DNA of 64,000 nucleotides from contig JBBPTG010000001.1 of assembly GCA_038093975.1 (NCBI GenBank), forward strand, positions 62,001-126,000, given 5' to 3'. The DNA comes from Chalciporus piperatus (taxonomy: Eukaryota > Basidiomycota > Agaricomycetes > Boletales > Boletaceae). Positions 10,734-22,614 of this stretch are shown here, piece by piece; within the stretch, counting starts at the first letter, position 1, and the number at the start of each line of letters is the position of its first letter. A program made the translations under genes and the position numbers. The notes under the pieces are model-generated. The model did no database searches. It saw only the letters and a list, made by a program, of their open reading frames with translations, and had not been told where the DNA came from.

Positions 10734-11810
10734 TTATCCCTGGTTACCCTCGTGTTGCGGTGGTAGATAATCAATGGTTCTTGGAATGCGATTGCATTTG
10801 TACTGCGAGGATCCGTGAGCGTGAGTGGACGATCGACACATGTATTTGACCATTTTCCGTACCCGAAGCATCTCCGTTGCTGCTGTGCAAGCCCTCTGAC
10901 ACGTTTTGCACGATTCGAACCGTTGCAAGAGACCGCTCATTTCTTCTGCTAGATCGGAAGCTGACAACCCATCAGCGACCTTCCGGATAGCGAGCGCCTC
11001 CTTCCACCCCTACCTGCTTCGATCCGGGTAGCAAGCAATACCCGAGAATCCTCCCATATCCGAGTGGTATTCTCCCTGTGGGTGGTGCACGCACCATACC
11101 CAAAAGGGAAGATATCTTCGTGTAAAAGGATTTCCTTTAGCTTCTGTATCCTGTAGCTGTGCAGCCGAGCCAGATCATGGTATGCGGTGACGGAAGGGAT
11201 GATCGCAATTCGGTCCTTGGTGTAGGTGGTCAGTGGTGGATGAAGGAGGTAAGCGCTCGCTTCGGCTGCAACATCATCTAAGTCATTTAACACGGCATAT
11301 GCATAGACCTCGAGGGGACATATGGCGGCATTAGCGAACAGATGCGAGCGTAAAGCGAGCCGTAGAGGTTCCGAGAGCTCGTATTTATCCGCCAATCGGA
11401 ACATATCTGGGAGGAGCGGATATGGGATAATAGCTCCTTCGTATTTCGAGACCGGTTTCCCCATCTGACGTGTCTGGTGAGCAGACGGGGAAAGCGAGGG
11501 CGGTGGTGGTGGGAAGTGCAGTAGTTTGAGCAGGAGGCGCAGAGTTTCGCCAGATTCGTCCAGTTCAAGGACTTCCGAGAGGTCTTGGATTTGTCGATTA
11601 TTGACGAAATTATATTCCTGGTCGCAGCACAGGAACATATCGCCTATGAGGTCACGGTGTTAATTTGTGAAGGAAGGGAGCTGCAGGACACGAACCAAAG
11701 ACTTCGGATGTTCGGAGCGCACTCTTGTGCACTCGAAACTCTTCTCGGTCTCGGAGCGATCTCACTAGAAAATCTGGCGTTTGGCCGTAGAGCTCGAAGT
11801 CGTTGGTCAT
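10734..11810 (-). CDS. BTB/POZ domain protein
   Basis: Three modelled exons (11696-11810, 11042-11643, 10734-11000) give about 327 aa. The N-terminus has the BTB pattern: PDFLVRSLRDREEFRVHKSA, LRTSEVFGDMF, then ELDESGETLRLLLKLLH. After a Pro-rich insert come PYPLLPDMFRLADKYELSEP and a helical C-terminus with LLQRFESCKTCQRAC, which holds a Cys pair. Agaricomycetes carry many BTB proteins of this layout; roles such as Cul3 adaptor or transcription cofactor are not demonstrated. The second intron (about 11001-11041) has a weak GTATTG donor and its acceptor could be 3 nt further on, so the junction is the least certain part of the model. No DNA-binding motif is visible. Confidence 0.8.
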
Positions 11811-12314
11811 GGTACTATGGTAGAAACCAGGAATGACGCGTCACCTGTTCAGCTTGGGCTTAATATTCTGTCATGAAGGGTTTGAAACGTATGCACAACG
11901 TGGTCCCATGTCGTGGGGGTTCCTCGCATCAAGACGCAGCAGATACGTGTTGGTCCGCAGCCCGAACATGAGTCATCTATACACAACCTTGAATAAAAGA
12001 GCAGACATAAGTGCATGAGAATCTGAAAATGTAGACGAGTGTTTCCATGCGTTGCAAAATACATCGTAGACCTAAATCACGTATGACACAGCGTGAGACG
12101 ACAAATGATGTGATGAGTTGGTTAGAACGGGACATCAGCCTGGCAAGGAGGGAAAGAAAAGAAAAGAAGGAGGGAAGAAGAAGAAGACGGGAAGAAATGA
12201 GATAGGGGACGCAAAAATGGATGGAGCCATAAGGAGCAAAAGACGATGGAGGTATCATCGGAGAGAGGTAAAAGGGATTGGAATCTAAATACCAAAAACC
12301 CGAGAAAATATCCA
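11811..12314. other. Intergenic region, RAS 3' UTR and BTB promoter
   Basis: 504 bp between the BTB start codon and the RAS stop codon. A purine-rich run lies at about 12150-12260, within the likely 3' UTR of RAS. I see no gene. Confidence 0.6.
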
Positions 12315-13153
12315 TCACATCACTATACATTTGGGCTTCTTGGGATCCTTGGGTGGCTTATCACCCTGCTTGCCATTCGATCCGCCGGCCTCAAGTCGCT
12401 TCGTCTGTCGTAGAGCACGAACGAGGTTTGTGAAGAGGAGCTCCACGTTATACGCCGTCCGGGCCGACGTCTCCATGAATTCGCATCCGAACGTCCGCGC
12501 GAGCGCGATACCCTCTTCGCGCGATACCTCGCGCTCGTATGTCTTGTCGCACTTGTTGCCGACCAACATAAAGATTGGCTTCTGACGCTTCACTTTCAGC
12601 ATCGACTGTCGGAAAACTTCAAGACGTTCAAACGTCGAACGGGATGCGATCGAGTACACCAGTATAAATCCTTGACCCTCGCTGTGCTAGTTTAGTGGGG
12701 GAAGAGGAAAGCAGATAAAATGGGATACTGACCGCACCCATTGATCTCTAAGAGTGGCATACTCCTCTGACGAATTGATGAGCTTCGAGCGTGACATCGC
12801 ACGGAAGTACATACCTTGTCCAGCGGTGTCAATGACCTCTACGAAGCACATCTTATTGTCCACGATTAGCTGTTTCCTATAAGCGTCTTCTATTGTCGGG
12901 TCATACGTCTATAGCAGTAAAATGAGACAACAGTTTGGAATGGAAACCGTATGCAATTGTACCTCTGTTATGAAGAGTCAGTGACGTATTCACCGTAACT
13001 GCATGTGCATCGACTTACCAACAAAACAGTTCAAGGTGAACTGAAGGATGATCAGTGGTGTGAACGAGAGCCCCGGAAACGACGTACTTGGACGGCCAGC
13101 GCAGTTTTGCCGACACCACCATCACCTAGGACAGCGACTCGCCAACTATCCAT
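12315..13153 (-). CDS. RAS: Ras-family small GTPase
   Basis: Six exons: 13088-13153, 13019-13040, 12963-12964 (2 nt), 12815-12908, 12733-12766, 12315-12681; 194 aa. The G domain is complete and in Ras numbering: P-loop GDGGVGKTAL at 10-19 (Thr17 where H-Ras has Ser17), effector region ETYDPTIEDAYRK, switch II DTAGQEEYATLRDQW with the catalytic Gln, then GNKCDK and ETSA. The C-terminus is polybasic (KPPKDPKKPK) and ends in CIVM, a CAAX box for farnesylation, so the protein should sit on the plasma membrane. The hypervariable region has no second Cys for palmitoylation. It resembles the Ras subfamily of basidiomycetes that acts upstream of cAMP/MAPK signalling in growth and mating. The tiny exon is needed to restore FVE before TYDPTIED. 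Confidence 0.93.
12963..12964 (-). other. Predicted 2-nt micro-exon (AG) in RAS
   Basis: On the minus strand a perfect intron (GTAAGT ... AACAG, 54 nt, 12965-13018) is followed by AG and then by a second intron (GTACAA ... TATAG, 54 nt, 12909-12962). Joining G + AG makes GAG (Glu), giving the canonical FVETYDPTIED. Treating the whole stretch as one intron gives a stop codon or deletes two conserved residues. Confidence 0.75.
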
Positions 13154-15957
13154 AACTTGTGGTCCGCGGGAGAGGATCTTCGCTTGGAAGAAATGGAGAT
13201 ATGTGTAGTGGAGAAAGCGGAATGTGGGGGTGGCAATAGTCTCTAGGGGAGAGTGAGATATGATATTAGCATGACGAGGATCGGAGAGAGTACCTCAAAG
13301 AATCGAAAAATGGCTCACGGGGGAACAAATGTGAGTGAAATAGGATGGATGCGGGAGCGCGAGGAGAAAAGAAAGCGGTGAAGAAACGAAGAATAAGTCG
13401 TGCAAAATCGTGGAAGGTCGTAACAATGAAGGCACGAAAAAACGGCCCTGTATAGAGCAGAAAGCGTAACGGGGGATGCTAGAGAAAGAAGACGGCGTTG
13501 ATGAAAGTGTTGTGCTCCTTCGAAGTGTCGTATTTCTATTCTGCAGCAGCACTGCAAGTTTGCTGATGGGCTAAACCCACAAATCCGTCCCAAAAATTAC
13601 CCATTCCGTCCCAAACCACACCATACATGGGAAGTGTCATAGTCAATCATTCGACACATCACCATTTCCTATCAATCCATCTCTACAGCTTTATCCTCAT
13701 TATCTGCTCCATCTCCCCCTTTTTATCCCAAGCACCCACATAAGTCTCCAACAGGATCACAAAGACACCCAACACTCCCACTCCCAACCACATCTTTCTC
13801 ACGTCCCACACCTCGGCAATCTCCGCTCATCATCCGCGCACTCTCACTCTTTTGTTCAATCCAAATTCGTTTTCGGATACACATGCACACATCACTACAT
13901 TGTCACGATTTTCTCCGAGTTTCGAGGAAAATATAATCGGAATCTTTTCAGTACCGGTGAAAGGCCCGCTTACCCTGCTCGTCGGTCAGCTCCGCGGACA
14001 GATCGTATATTAACCTTTTGGTCATCCAAGTGCCCACAGAGCCGTTCCTGATGCACTGCACTCATTTCCTACTGCGGCGACCACAAGAATATCGCCTTTT
14101 CTTGTCCTACTTACAGGAAGTGTACTTGCGCTCAACCCCAATTAGGAGCTGGACCCCTGAATGGCATGTTCTCGCTTCCAAGATGCGAGTACACACACTG
14201 ATCTCTACGTAAAAGGTTGTGGTTTCTGATTTCTTTCGTTAAAGGCATATCCGCACCGAGTGATGGCCGGATCAACTTCACTTTTATATGCCAAACTTGA
14301 ACGCGATGCCTCAACGCGGCCTGAGACGGGTGCGGAACGACTCATGCGTGATCGGTCGAAAGAGACCCCAGTCGTACTTGACAGGATCCGTTCCCTCCCG
14401 GGGCTCCCAAGAGGACACGAGATGAAATAGACTGCGGTCAAAGACCAATACAAAAATATAGTCCCACTTCGAATTGGCCTTCCGAAGCTTCCGTCGTCAT
14501 TTTGCACAAATCCCAAAGCCTATCGCCACCGGAATAATGCGTGACAGATAAGAATATCGCCGGGCTCATGGTTGAACGTTGAACGTTGAGGACACGACAT
14601 GGACATACTTACTCGCAATAACCATCCGCAAGCACTCGGGGGAAACGAAGCGATATTCCGCAACGTCTAACGCACCCGAAGAACGGGGAGTTCAAACACG
14701 CCGTCGCCACGTTTTTATAAGACTGGGAACTGAGGGAACACCGCGATGTATTTCGATTGGTGGGATTGAATAGACGCAGGCCTAGGGTCTCTCCTCAGCG
14801 ATGATCTGCTGTTTTCCTCGACCTTCACCCACATAGGCTGCAACGTAAAGTCTACTCATGGAAGACTGCCAGTGCATTTTAACTCCAAGACAAAAGCACG
14901 CCTCATCAACGTGTCGCTTCCTTTCAAGCATTTTACCGATTTGAACTATACCCGACATATCCCTCCAGTAAGTGATTGTGGGGACAGGGGCGGTCGATGG
15001 TGGGAGCGACTTGGCGTCGGTCGAACAAAGGAACGGGCCCGGGGAGCAAAAGCATGCATGATGCGTGACATAGACAGACAGCAAATCCCCAGCTATCGTT
15101 CATTAATGGGATCTCTTATTGGGGACTAGTGTCAGAGCCGCTCTCAATGTGGTTTGAGGAGAGGGGAATTAGTCTGACCCCAAGAACGACTGTCTTCTGC
15201 TCATCGAGAGTCTGGGTTTGGGAGACTAGTCTGACCCCGAAGCTTTGGATTTTGGAATATACTTAGAGATGGGCTTGGATGGCTCAGATGTAACGCCTTA
15301 TGATGCTGAACCCTTGCTACTCGGCGAGTAAAGTTCACTGGCCCGTCAATCGGGAAAATAGCACTACTTAGTACTCGGCGAGTAAAGTTCACTGGCCCGT
15401 CAATCGGGAAAATAGCACTACTTAGTGTAATAGTGCGCTCGAATGACATATCATATCAACTGTCGTACGGTGACCCCGTATGTCCACGCAAAATCAACAC
15501 CGGGGACGACAGTCTTCCATTCAACAGTCTGTCGGTACAGAAGGGAGACTACGTATACATTGACAGGAACTATCTAACGTATATACCAACTGTCTAGGCC
15601 TATGTACCATCGTACAGGCTAGGCAGGCGAGTCAGATCCACAACCAAGTCCACAACACACATCTCCATCCACAGGATGACTGCAAGGGGAATCAAAAAGG
15701 ACGGCACATAAGGTATAAATATCCAGAAGTCGCGGACAAGGTGGCTCAATGGCTCCAGTAATGTAACATGTGTACTTGCATCTAATGAAACAGTGGGTCG
15801 TCGTTATAATCATCGAATAAGAACCTCCAGAATGGACGTAGGATGGATCAGAGGAAGGTTGCATGGGTATGGATAGGTGCGCGAGGTGCGCGGAATGGAA
15901 TGAAGCGCTTCCCTCTTGACGGGCATCTACGTTCGTGGGACGAGGAAGGGCAGAAGT
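13154..15957. other. Gene-poor region with RAS promoter and a tandem duplication
   Basis: About 2.8 kb without a recognisable gene. 13154-13600 is upstream of RAS and strongly purine/pyrimidine skewed, with pyrimidine-rich sequence continuing to about 13900. Beyond 14 kb there are only short open frames with no family resemblance. A short repeat (GTTGAAC repeated) occurs near 14572-14586. The phrase AGTCTGACCCC recurs at about 15172 and 15230. The 54-bp duplication is listed separately. A decayed transposon or a non-coding RNA cannot be excluded. Confidence 0.5.
15318..15426. repeat. 54-bp perfect tandem duplication
   Basis: A 54-bp unit beginning ACTCGGCGAGTAAAGTTCAC at 15319 is repeated without mismatch from 15373, ending about 15426. 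The copies are head to tail. Identity suggests a recent duplication. It lies in non-coding sequence. Confidence 0.93.
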
Positions 15958-16294
15958 TCAGTCTTGACGACTGAGCTCTCCCTGTGTGAGGTTCAGGATG
16001 AAAGTCGTCTTGAAGTTCTGAGGAGGCTCAATGATCTTGATAGGTTTACTCGACGACACGGTGTTTTGCATAGATGCAAACGGCCGGATTGGGCGGGATG
16101 ATGCGAAGTGGGGGTTTCGTCGCGGAAGGGATCTCGATGGAGCTGCGACAGAGGAGTGCGTGGACCCAGCCAGTGGTGAGGAGACGTATGATGAAGAGCC
16201 CAACTGGGAACGGACGGACGACACTGCGAAAGTAGCTAAGAGAAATGTGAGCCTTTGAGGTATAAAAACATGGAGGTATGTGAGACTGACCCAT
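15958..16294 (-). CDS. Possible small protein of unknown function
   Basis: Two exons (16291-16294, holding only ATG G, and 15958-16223) would give 89 aa. The intron has a GTCAGT donor, a CTTAGCTAC branch-like region and a TTTCGCAG acceptor. The N-terminal two thirds are rich in Ser, Arg and Pro with few acidic residues, which could be a mitochondrial targeting sequence. The end reads KPIKIIEPPQNFKTTFILNL. I do not recognise the family. Upstream sequence in the same frame is open but has no ATG, so the start is inferred. It may be the tail of a different gene, or spurious. Confidence 0.4.
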
Positions 16295-17220
16295 TGATGT
16301 GGAGGTGCGTGGAGGACAGTGGATGTCAGGCGGGAGTCGAGCGGTTGTGGTAAAAGACTGTAATGACGCCGAGTCGCAGACAGGCAGTCGTTTGAGTTGA
16401 TTTATATACGTGAACTTCAATCCGCTGGGGGATGGGAATCGACTACGTAGCGAAAGCCAAAGCGAAGCCCAACGTCTTTACATTGGGGTTCGGCAACAAT
16501 CATCAAACATGGCCAAACAAATTGACCCACCCAATGGATACCAACCACCAATCAGGACAAGTTGACAAACTTGAAACCGACGATCAACCGACGCTTCACA
16601 GCCATGACAGGCCCAGGCACATATGCGATGCAGAATGTTCGTATACAAGTGATGGTACAATTTCCGCAAGAAATAACGGATGATAGATGAATACATTGAG
16701 TTGGTAACCTTGAAAATGTCTAAGATGCAATGTGAACGAACGATTAAGTAGGAGAAGAAACGAAATTCCTGGCTGAAATTAAATTAAAATCTTGTTAGGA
16801 TATCTGCCACAATGGCAATTGCCAGTTGGATTCGCTAGTTGGCGGTGTTGCGCACGATGTCGTCGAAGCACTCGACTCATCAAGGAATGCGAGGAATGAT
16901 ACAGTTGGGGCAGCGTTGCGTGTCAGATAACGAAACGATACGTTCTCCCAGGTGAGGAGGACCGGTGCACAGCAGACAAGGCTGCGGGTGTGCAATATCC
17001 GGATAAGTGCGCAGACACGACGTGTGTGTGCCCAATTAGAATGACAGGTTGACTGTCACGAGTCGAATGGTAGTGAAGGATGAGATCGAGGAAAGAGAGT
17101 ATCGGCGTATGAGGAATGGTCGAGGCCCACTCTAGCAGTGAGACATCTTCGCAATAAGTACAAGATGTTGTTTCCCGTGTGAAGTGCGGACCGAAGGATG
17201 CCCGCGGGATGAGCTGACGC
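16295..17220. other. Intergenic region
   Basis: About 0.9 kb between the doubtful small gene and the stop codon of the Yippee gene. Open frames here are short and show no recognisable motif. Confidence 0.5.
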
Positions 17221-17977
17221 TTATTGGACGTCGACGAGGAGATTGCGTTCAAGGATATATTTTCCTTCTTTGTATTTCTGAGAGGTTTCGTAGGCTCGAT
17301 CCTATCATGACGTTCACATGAGACTGGTATTCAGGATGAGCTGATATATACATACATATTTCCATCCTAGGATGGTGGCGCACTTGACACAGTAGATGTC
17401 ACGGACTGTGTGATTGCCTGTTGTCATCTGACGGTCACTTGGCTCGCCTTCGACGACATTGACACTGCATGGGTGTGAGCGGCGATGTGAAAACGAGGTA
17501 GTGAGATACGCACACGCCATCGAATAGATAGGCGCGCCCGTGCTGGCCATTGAAAGCCTTACGGGATCGTTAGCAGGAGGGCTAGGATCAGCAGTGAAAA
17601 AGACCTACTCGAGAAATCATTGAGTGAATGGTGGCGAGGTGGGTCTTGCACTTGGAGCATCCGTAGATGCGCTCACCAGCGAGATAACGACGGTATTTCA
17701 TACCCATTTCGACGGAGGACGGTGGAGCTAGGGGAGAGTAAGTGGGTCTTGGTTGCTCTGGAGAAGTAGTTTGGTTTGCACGGTGGGAGCTATTGGGTCC
17801 AGGATGCGGACGGGCAGAATCGGAGGGTTCTTTATACAAGGAAACGTGTGAAGGGAGTGGTAGAGACGCAAGGATCGGGAGAGCGGGAGTCGAGGGTGCG
17901 CTGTTAGAGTCGAGAGTCCCCCCTTTACGGACGCCGCATTTAGGTGGCTTCTTTCCCACCTTGAGACTAGGTTTCAT
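17221..17977 (-). CDS. Yippee-like zinc-binding protein
   Basis: Four exons (17609-17977, 17514-17557, 17356-17464, 17221-17301) give about 200 aa. The C-terminal 110 residues are a full Yippee domain: [69 protein letters not shown], then [12 protein letters not shown]. The two CxxC pairs (CSKC and CVKC) coordinate one zinc ion. The family is related to cereblon and Mis18 folds; yeast Moh1 is the counterpart, and the fungal role is poorly known. The N-terminal 90 residues are Pro/Ser-rich and not conserved. The first in-frame ATG is at 17977, and an internal Met just before [14 protein letters not shown] is an alternative start close to the usual family length. Confidence 0.92.
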
Positions 17978-18470
17978 CGATGAGAATCCAATAGCTACAT
18001 TCACATCCTAGCAGCAATCTGGAAGACTGTCCGTACTCGATACCATTATTGACTGGCCAGCATTCCCGATGTACGGCCTATTATCCAATAATAATATATT
18101 TCCTATCAACCAATTGACGGATCCACCATTACTAAAAACATGGACCTTTGCTCTCATCCGTTGGCCTGAATGAGTTGGCGTAGAGCGCTCTAACGGCCCC
18201 CCGTCGCTATGAAGCACACGGCGTGAGCTGGTTTTATCCCGCGATGCATATCCGAGCACGGTACCATGGTATCGCAACAAGGAAACATGGCTACCAGGCT
18301 AGTAAAGTGCTTACTTCGAGGTGATCGGCGTCGCGCCGAACACGGTAAAAATAGCCCCTGTTATGCGGTGGCAGGAGTCCGGTGGCGAGGGTCCTTTATG
18401 TATCATTGTATATCGTGGGCACCAAGTGGATGCTTTAACCCACGACCATTGTAAATTATAGTGTATCGAA
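17978..18470. other. Divergent intergenic region, Yippee / NUDIX
   Basis: About 490 bp between divergent start codons. It should contain both promoters. No open frame or repeat of note. Confidence 0.5.
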
Positions 18471-20110
18471 ATGTCGCAAGGTAAGTCACTCTCTTCAAGC
18501 ATACCTCCTCTTTCTCATGTTTCTCCGTAGAAAAACAAGACACCGTTATACGGTTGTTGTCGCGTGCAGTTCACCGTATACGTACGACGCCCCCTCGTAT
18601 CATTGCATCACCGGCCACCCGTGAGTGGTCTTCTTTTTTTGATAAATCCACCTGATACTCCTACATATCTAAACAGAACCCCGCCGGGCCGCAGTAGCAA
18701 TGGTTATCCGAGTTGTCCCCCCGCCTTCTACTTCTCCAGTCCCTTCCGATGCACCCGTCCCAACCCTAAGTGAATTCTTTGAGCTCGACTGGGTAAAAGA
18801 CCCTGCGGCTCGCCCAGAGATCCTATTCTTGGAGAGAGTCGGCGGCGCATCTTCAGACGGTGTCCCTGGACACATAAGCGTGCTCAAGACAACCTTGTCG
18901 GGCGAGAGTACTCCACGGAGCAAGAACGAATCTGAAGCGTACCTCGCCTTTCCGGGAGGAAGAACGGAGGAGGGAGATGAAGGAGGTCACTACACAGGTA
19001 CGTATCTTGGCGATTTTAGTCAATCTGCCTGAACGCGTCCTCCGTCAGCTATGCGTCAGACTTGGGAGGAGATTGGCCTGGACCTCGCCGAGCGCGACTT
19101 TACATGTATTGGACAACTCGATGATCGCGAAATCACCACGTCTTTGGGCAAGCGGCTACTGATGATCCTCTCGCCCTTTGTCTTCTTGCAGCTTACCCCC
19201 CACTCCCTATCGACGGAACCAGCGGAGGGTACGAGTATACATTGGATACCTCTCGATGCACTGGCCGGTGCCGTCTTGCCTAGGAGCGTCGGTGTTACAT
19301 CCTCGATAGGAAGTTGGTCGAGTGTAACAGTAGATGCAGCCTCTAGGCTAACCCCCCGGCATGCTGCTGTTCTGAAACTCCTGGTTCGCGTCCTCATTGG
19401 GAGCATGCAATTCCCAGCCATTCTTTTTGATACACAAACCTCTGAAGAATCGACTGGGTCGCCCCCCCTCCCAAGCAGTGCCTCGTACCCCGTGCTGACC
19501 CAGGATGTCCTTGAAAAGGGTATCCCATCCCAAAAGCCAGTTTCCCAGCAGCGAAAGCGTCCTTCCAACCAGCATCATCTTAAGCTGTGGGGTCTCTCAC
19601 TCGGCATGACACTGGACCTAATGGCGAACATGGCAGCCGAACCACCACGTGGACCAGAGTCTACTACTCAACTACGGCCTAGTTTGCGACTACCATTCCG
19701 GCCTATTGGTGGTGAAGGTATGCGCATCGACGCAGTTGCCCCAAGCCTTGCAAGCGTGTTTCCTCGGTTCTCGTACCCGGACGTGAATTTTTGGATTTGG
19801 TAAGCATCATTTTGTCGGTCTGATAATTGTATTCACTTTGCGAACATAGGGTCTTTGGCAAACGCTATCGTGAAGTTGTACGTGGTTGGGAAGCAAGTTG
19901 TCGCCAGGGTGGATCTAACGACAGACGGCAAGTACTTCCACCTCTGTGGATTCAGTGGTATTGACTGATTTTTTAAGCCTCAACTGGTCGGGCACTGCCC
20001 TGAACAATTTCTACGCAGCAGTGCGCAAGGCTCTTGTTGTGGTCATCGTTCTTCGCGCAATAGGCGTCATTTGCGGTCTGCTGTTTGCGGGATGGTGGAT
20101 TTTAGCATGA
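18471..20110 (+). CDS. NUDIX hydrolase-domain protein with C-terminal membrane anchor
   Basis: Six exons (18471-18480, 18531-18620, 18677-18997, 19049-19799, 19850-19927, 19978-20110) give 460 aa. The Nudix box lies near residues 130-155 and reads GGRTEEGDEGGHYT then AMRQTWEEIGLDL. It fits Gx5Ex7REUXEEXGU except that the E of RE is Q. The preceding AYLAFPGG resembles CoA diphosphatase-type Nudix proteins (NUDT7/Pcd1), which cleave CoA and its derivatives, but the substrate here is unknown. The last 35 residues (VVVIVLRAIGVICGLL then FAGWWILA) form a hydrophobic tail, suggesting tail anchoring. Intron 5 (19928-19977) starts with GCAAGT, a GC-AG intron. It converges with NPL4. Confidence 0.87.
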
Positions 20111-20339
20111 AGGGTGTTATTCGACTTGTCGCCGACGGACATTGGAGCCTTCTTTGTAATGCCTCTCGACGCCCTCGATCATTTTGTTTAGGTTCGTACT
20201 TTAACCACTGGTGTGCTTGTTCGCACTCCATTATAACGTGCCCGGCTTTATTCGTTTCAATATTCACGGATGTGTTATTTCCTGAGGACAACTATGAAAC
20301 TTCTCCACCTTCACTACGTACACGGGCCAATCCCACGCT

Positions 20340-22614
20340 TCAACCCAATGGTAAACCGCAAACTTCACAATCACTTCCTCCATGCTCGTTTTCAAACGTA
20401 CAATGAGGGCAGATCCTGGTCCGAGAGCCACCACCACTCCCGCGGCCGTCGGCAGCGATCTGATCGAAGATATCCTGTGGAATGTCGTCGTGCATGTCAC
20501 CCAAATCCGTTGGTGCGGATGTCGTCGGTCGAGCGGCTGTGTGAGTTTTGTGAACACGTCAGGTGCGTTAAAGCACAATGATAACAAAGTACTCACGAGC
20601 GCTTTCTCTGGCAAATGTAATAAGAGTCTGCCATCCGTCCGTCTTCATGAGCTCATCCAATGACGAGGGGTCGTCCAACAATCGGGGTGAGGTGGCCGTG
20701 CGGATGAGGACCTTTGTGTCGTTCTGAAAGTCGACATTCAGCCCAGGCAAGTAAATCACATACGATAAGAACAATACCGGTGACAGCAGTTGAGTAGTTT
20801 CAAGGAATGCAATCAAGTGCCAGTCGCTGAGCCATTTGGCAACTTCGATGCGCTTTGACTCGCTGCGCACATCCTGAAGGGAAGGTGCTCCCAAGCGGTT
20901 AAGGGAACTGAGAACGATTTCAACCCTCTGATCCTCGAGACCAGGTCGATGTTCAATGGCAAACTCGGTAGTTCGGAGCATTGGGTTGGGTGTTTGGGGG
21001 AACCCATGAGTGACCTGTGAAACATTTCGCAAACAGGACGATATCGCGCAAAATGGGACATACATTGACGAGCAGATACTCCACTGGGAAGCACGGTTTC
21101 GCACTCTTCTTCACCTCAAGTCCGTACTCGTTCTTGTACCGATAGAAGACGTCAGGTACATAGCGCGCGGCATCTTGGCTACGGTCTTCCTCCTTTATGC
21201 GAACGATTCCAGGTTCTACACTTGCTTCAATCATATCCGCCTGCACCATGGCACAAGCTTGCTCTGACATCTGATAGGCGGAAATGTCCACTTGTCCGTC
21301 TTCAGTCGCCGTAAGAACGGTAGTAACCATACGCGAACCGAAAACGCCACTCGAAGAAGATCGCGATGGGGTGGGATTAGCATTCTGGATGGTGGCGGCA
21401 AAGATGGCTTCCAGGGAAGATACGAAGAAAGACTGAGCGTGTCGCTTATAGACGTTCTTTGTTCGATCTTCTGGGGTTGGGTCAAGATCTGTAAAAATAT
21501 ACCCAACAATCATCAGCGGGGTTATTGCTGATTTCGCTAGTTCCTTTATCCGCTGCTCGTCCTCCCATGGAATGCCTAAAGTCAGACCATCAAGTTCGCC
21601 TTCTTGAGGAGGTTCGTAAATAGCCTCGACCACAGTTTTGATGCCCATCGGTACCTCGTTGTAAGGCTCATAACGTCCTATGAGCCAGCCAAATCGCTGG
21701 AGTCCCGTTGCTCTCCACACCTGGAGGAACCGTTCGACTATGGAGTGTGTTGCGAATTCCAAATGATCCACCATCCGGAATGGCTGGGACTGAAGCGTGA
21801 TCGCAGAGGGTTGGCAGGAAGTACATATTCCTGAAGGCCACGACGGGTGATTGCCAGTTGGACAAGGCACCTTGACCTTATAGGACAACGGCGAGAGAGG
21901 CGGAAGTGCCTGAGCTGCAGCTGAGGATGTCTTCGGTGACAACTTGCGGAGATATGCGTGGTACGATAGATGCTTGATGCTATGCTCTGCCTGATAGGCT
22001 GCATCATATGGTTCCAAGGGCATGCAATAATCACACATCCCGTTCGCGGCGTGCTTGCAAAAGCGCGAGTCACGGCTGCGAGGAATTTTGCCATCCTTCG
22101 ATCTCCAATACGTGTCGACAGGGTCCTCTTTGACGTGTTCCCATATATTGTGGGTCGATGGCTTCGAGAGTTGCGATGGGCCGTTTGGAGCCATGGATGA
22201 AGTATCTGGTTGACTAGGTGCGACTAAATCTTGATAGTTCACGAAGATCAGATCTCCATGTCTGGGGGCAGGATAAGCGTGAAGCGAACAAACATCAGAC
22301 GGACACACACTTCAATCCAAGCGACTGTAAATTCCGCCCCTTGAGACGGCCGACGAGGGTCTCGTTACCTCGCGGTTGGTTGGAAATTGCGATTGAGGAA
22401 TTGTCTATGTTCTTGCTTGCAGTCTCGACTATCTAGTGTGGCCTATATATGATAGGGTTGCAATGAGAGGGGAGGAAATACCTTGTCGACGAGCTGATCT
22501 ATGCTATCCGTAGGGGTCAGGTCGAAACGAAAGTTTCCGTCCTTGGACCTGATTCTGATCAGCTAAGAAATGGTCAGAATCATTGATAGCAGTCCGGCGT
22601 CGAGTACGTGCCAT
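20340..22614 (-). CDS. NPL4: NPL4, ubiquitin-binding cofactor of Cdc48/p97
   Basis: Modelled exons 22612-22614 (ATG only), 22482-22562, 22311-22432, 21064-22261, 20597-21014 and 20340-20536 give 672 aa. The N-terminus is the UBX-like domain (LIRIRSKDGNFRFDLTP, RLKGRNLQSLGLKHGDLIFV). The zinc-binding region follows, with CKHAANGMCDYC and CPTGNHPSWPSGICTSC. The MPN-like core contains RFGWLIGRY and VEAIYEPPQEG. The C-terminus is an NZF finger (ICPHCTFENEHGGSDCEVCG). NPL4 works with Ufd1 and Cdc48 to unfold ubiquitylated substrates in ERAD and on chromatin. The first intron (22563-22611) would begin with GCACGT; the single-codon first exon is the least certain part. Confidence 0.93.

Noticed and set aside
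14205..14516. Minus-strand frame of 103 codons in the gene-poor gap
   Set aside because: No motif, no supporting splice sites and no transposon signature.
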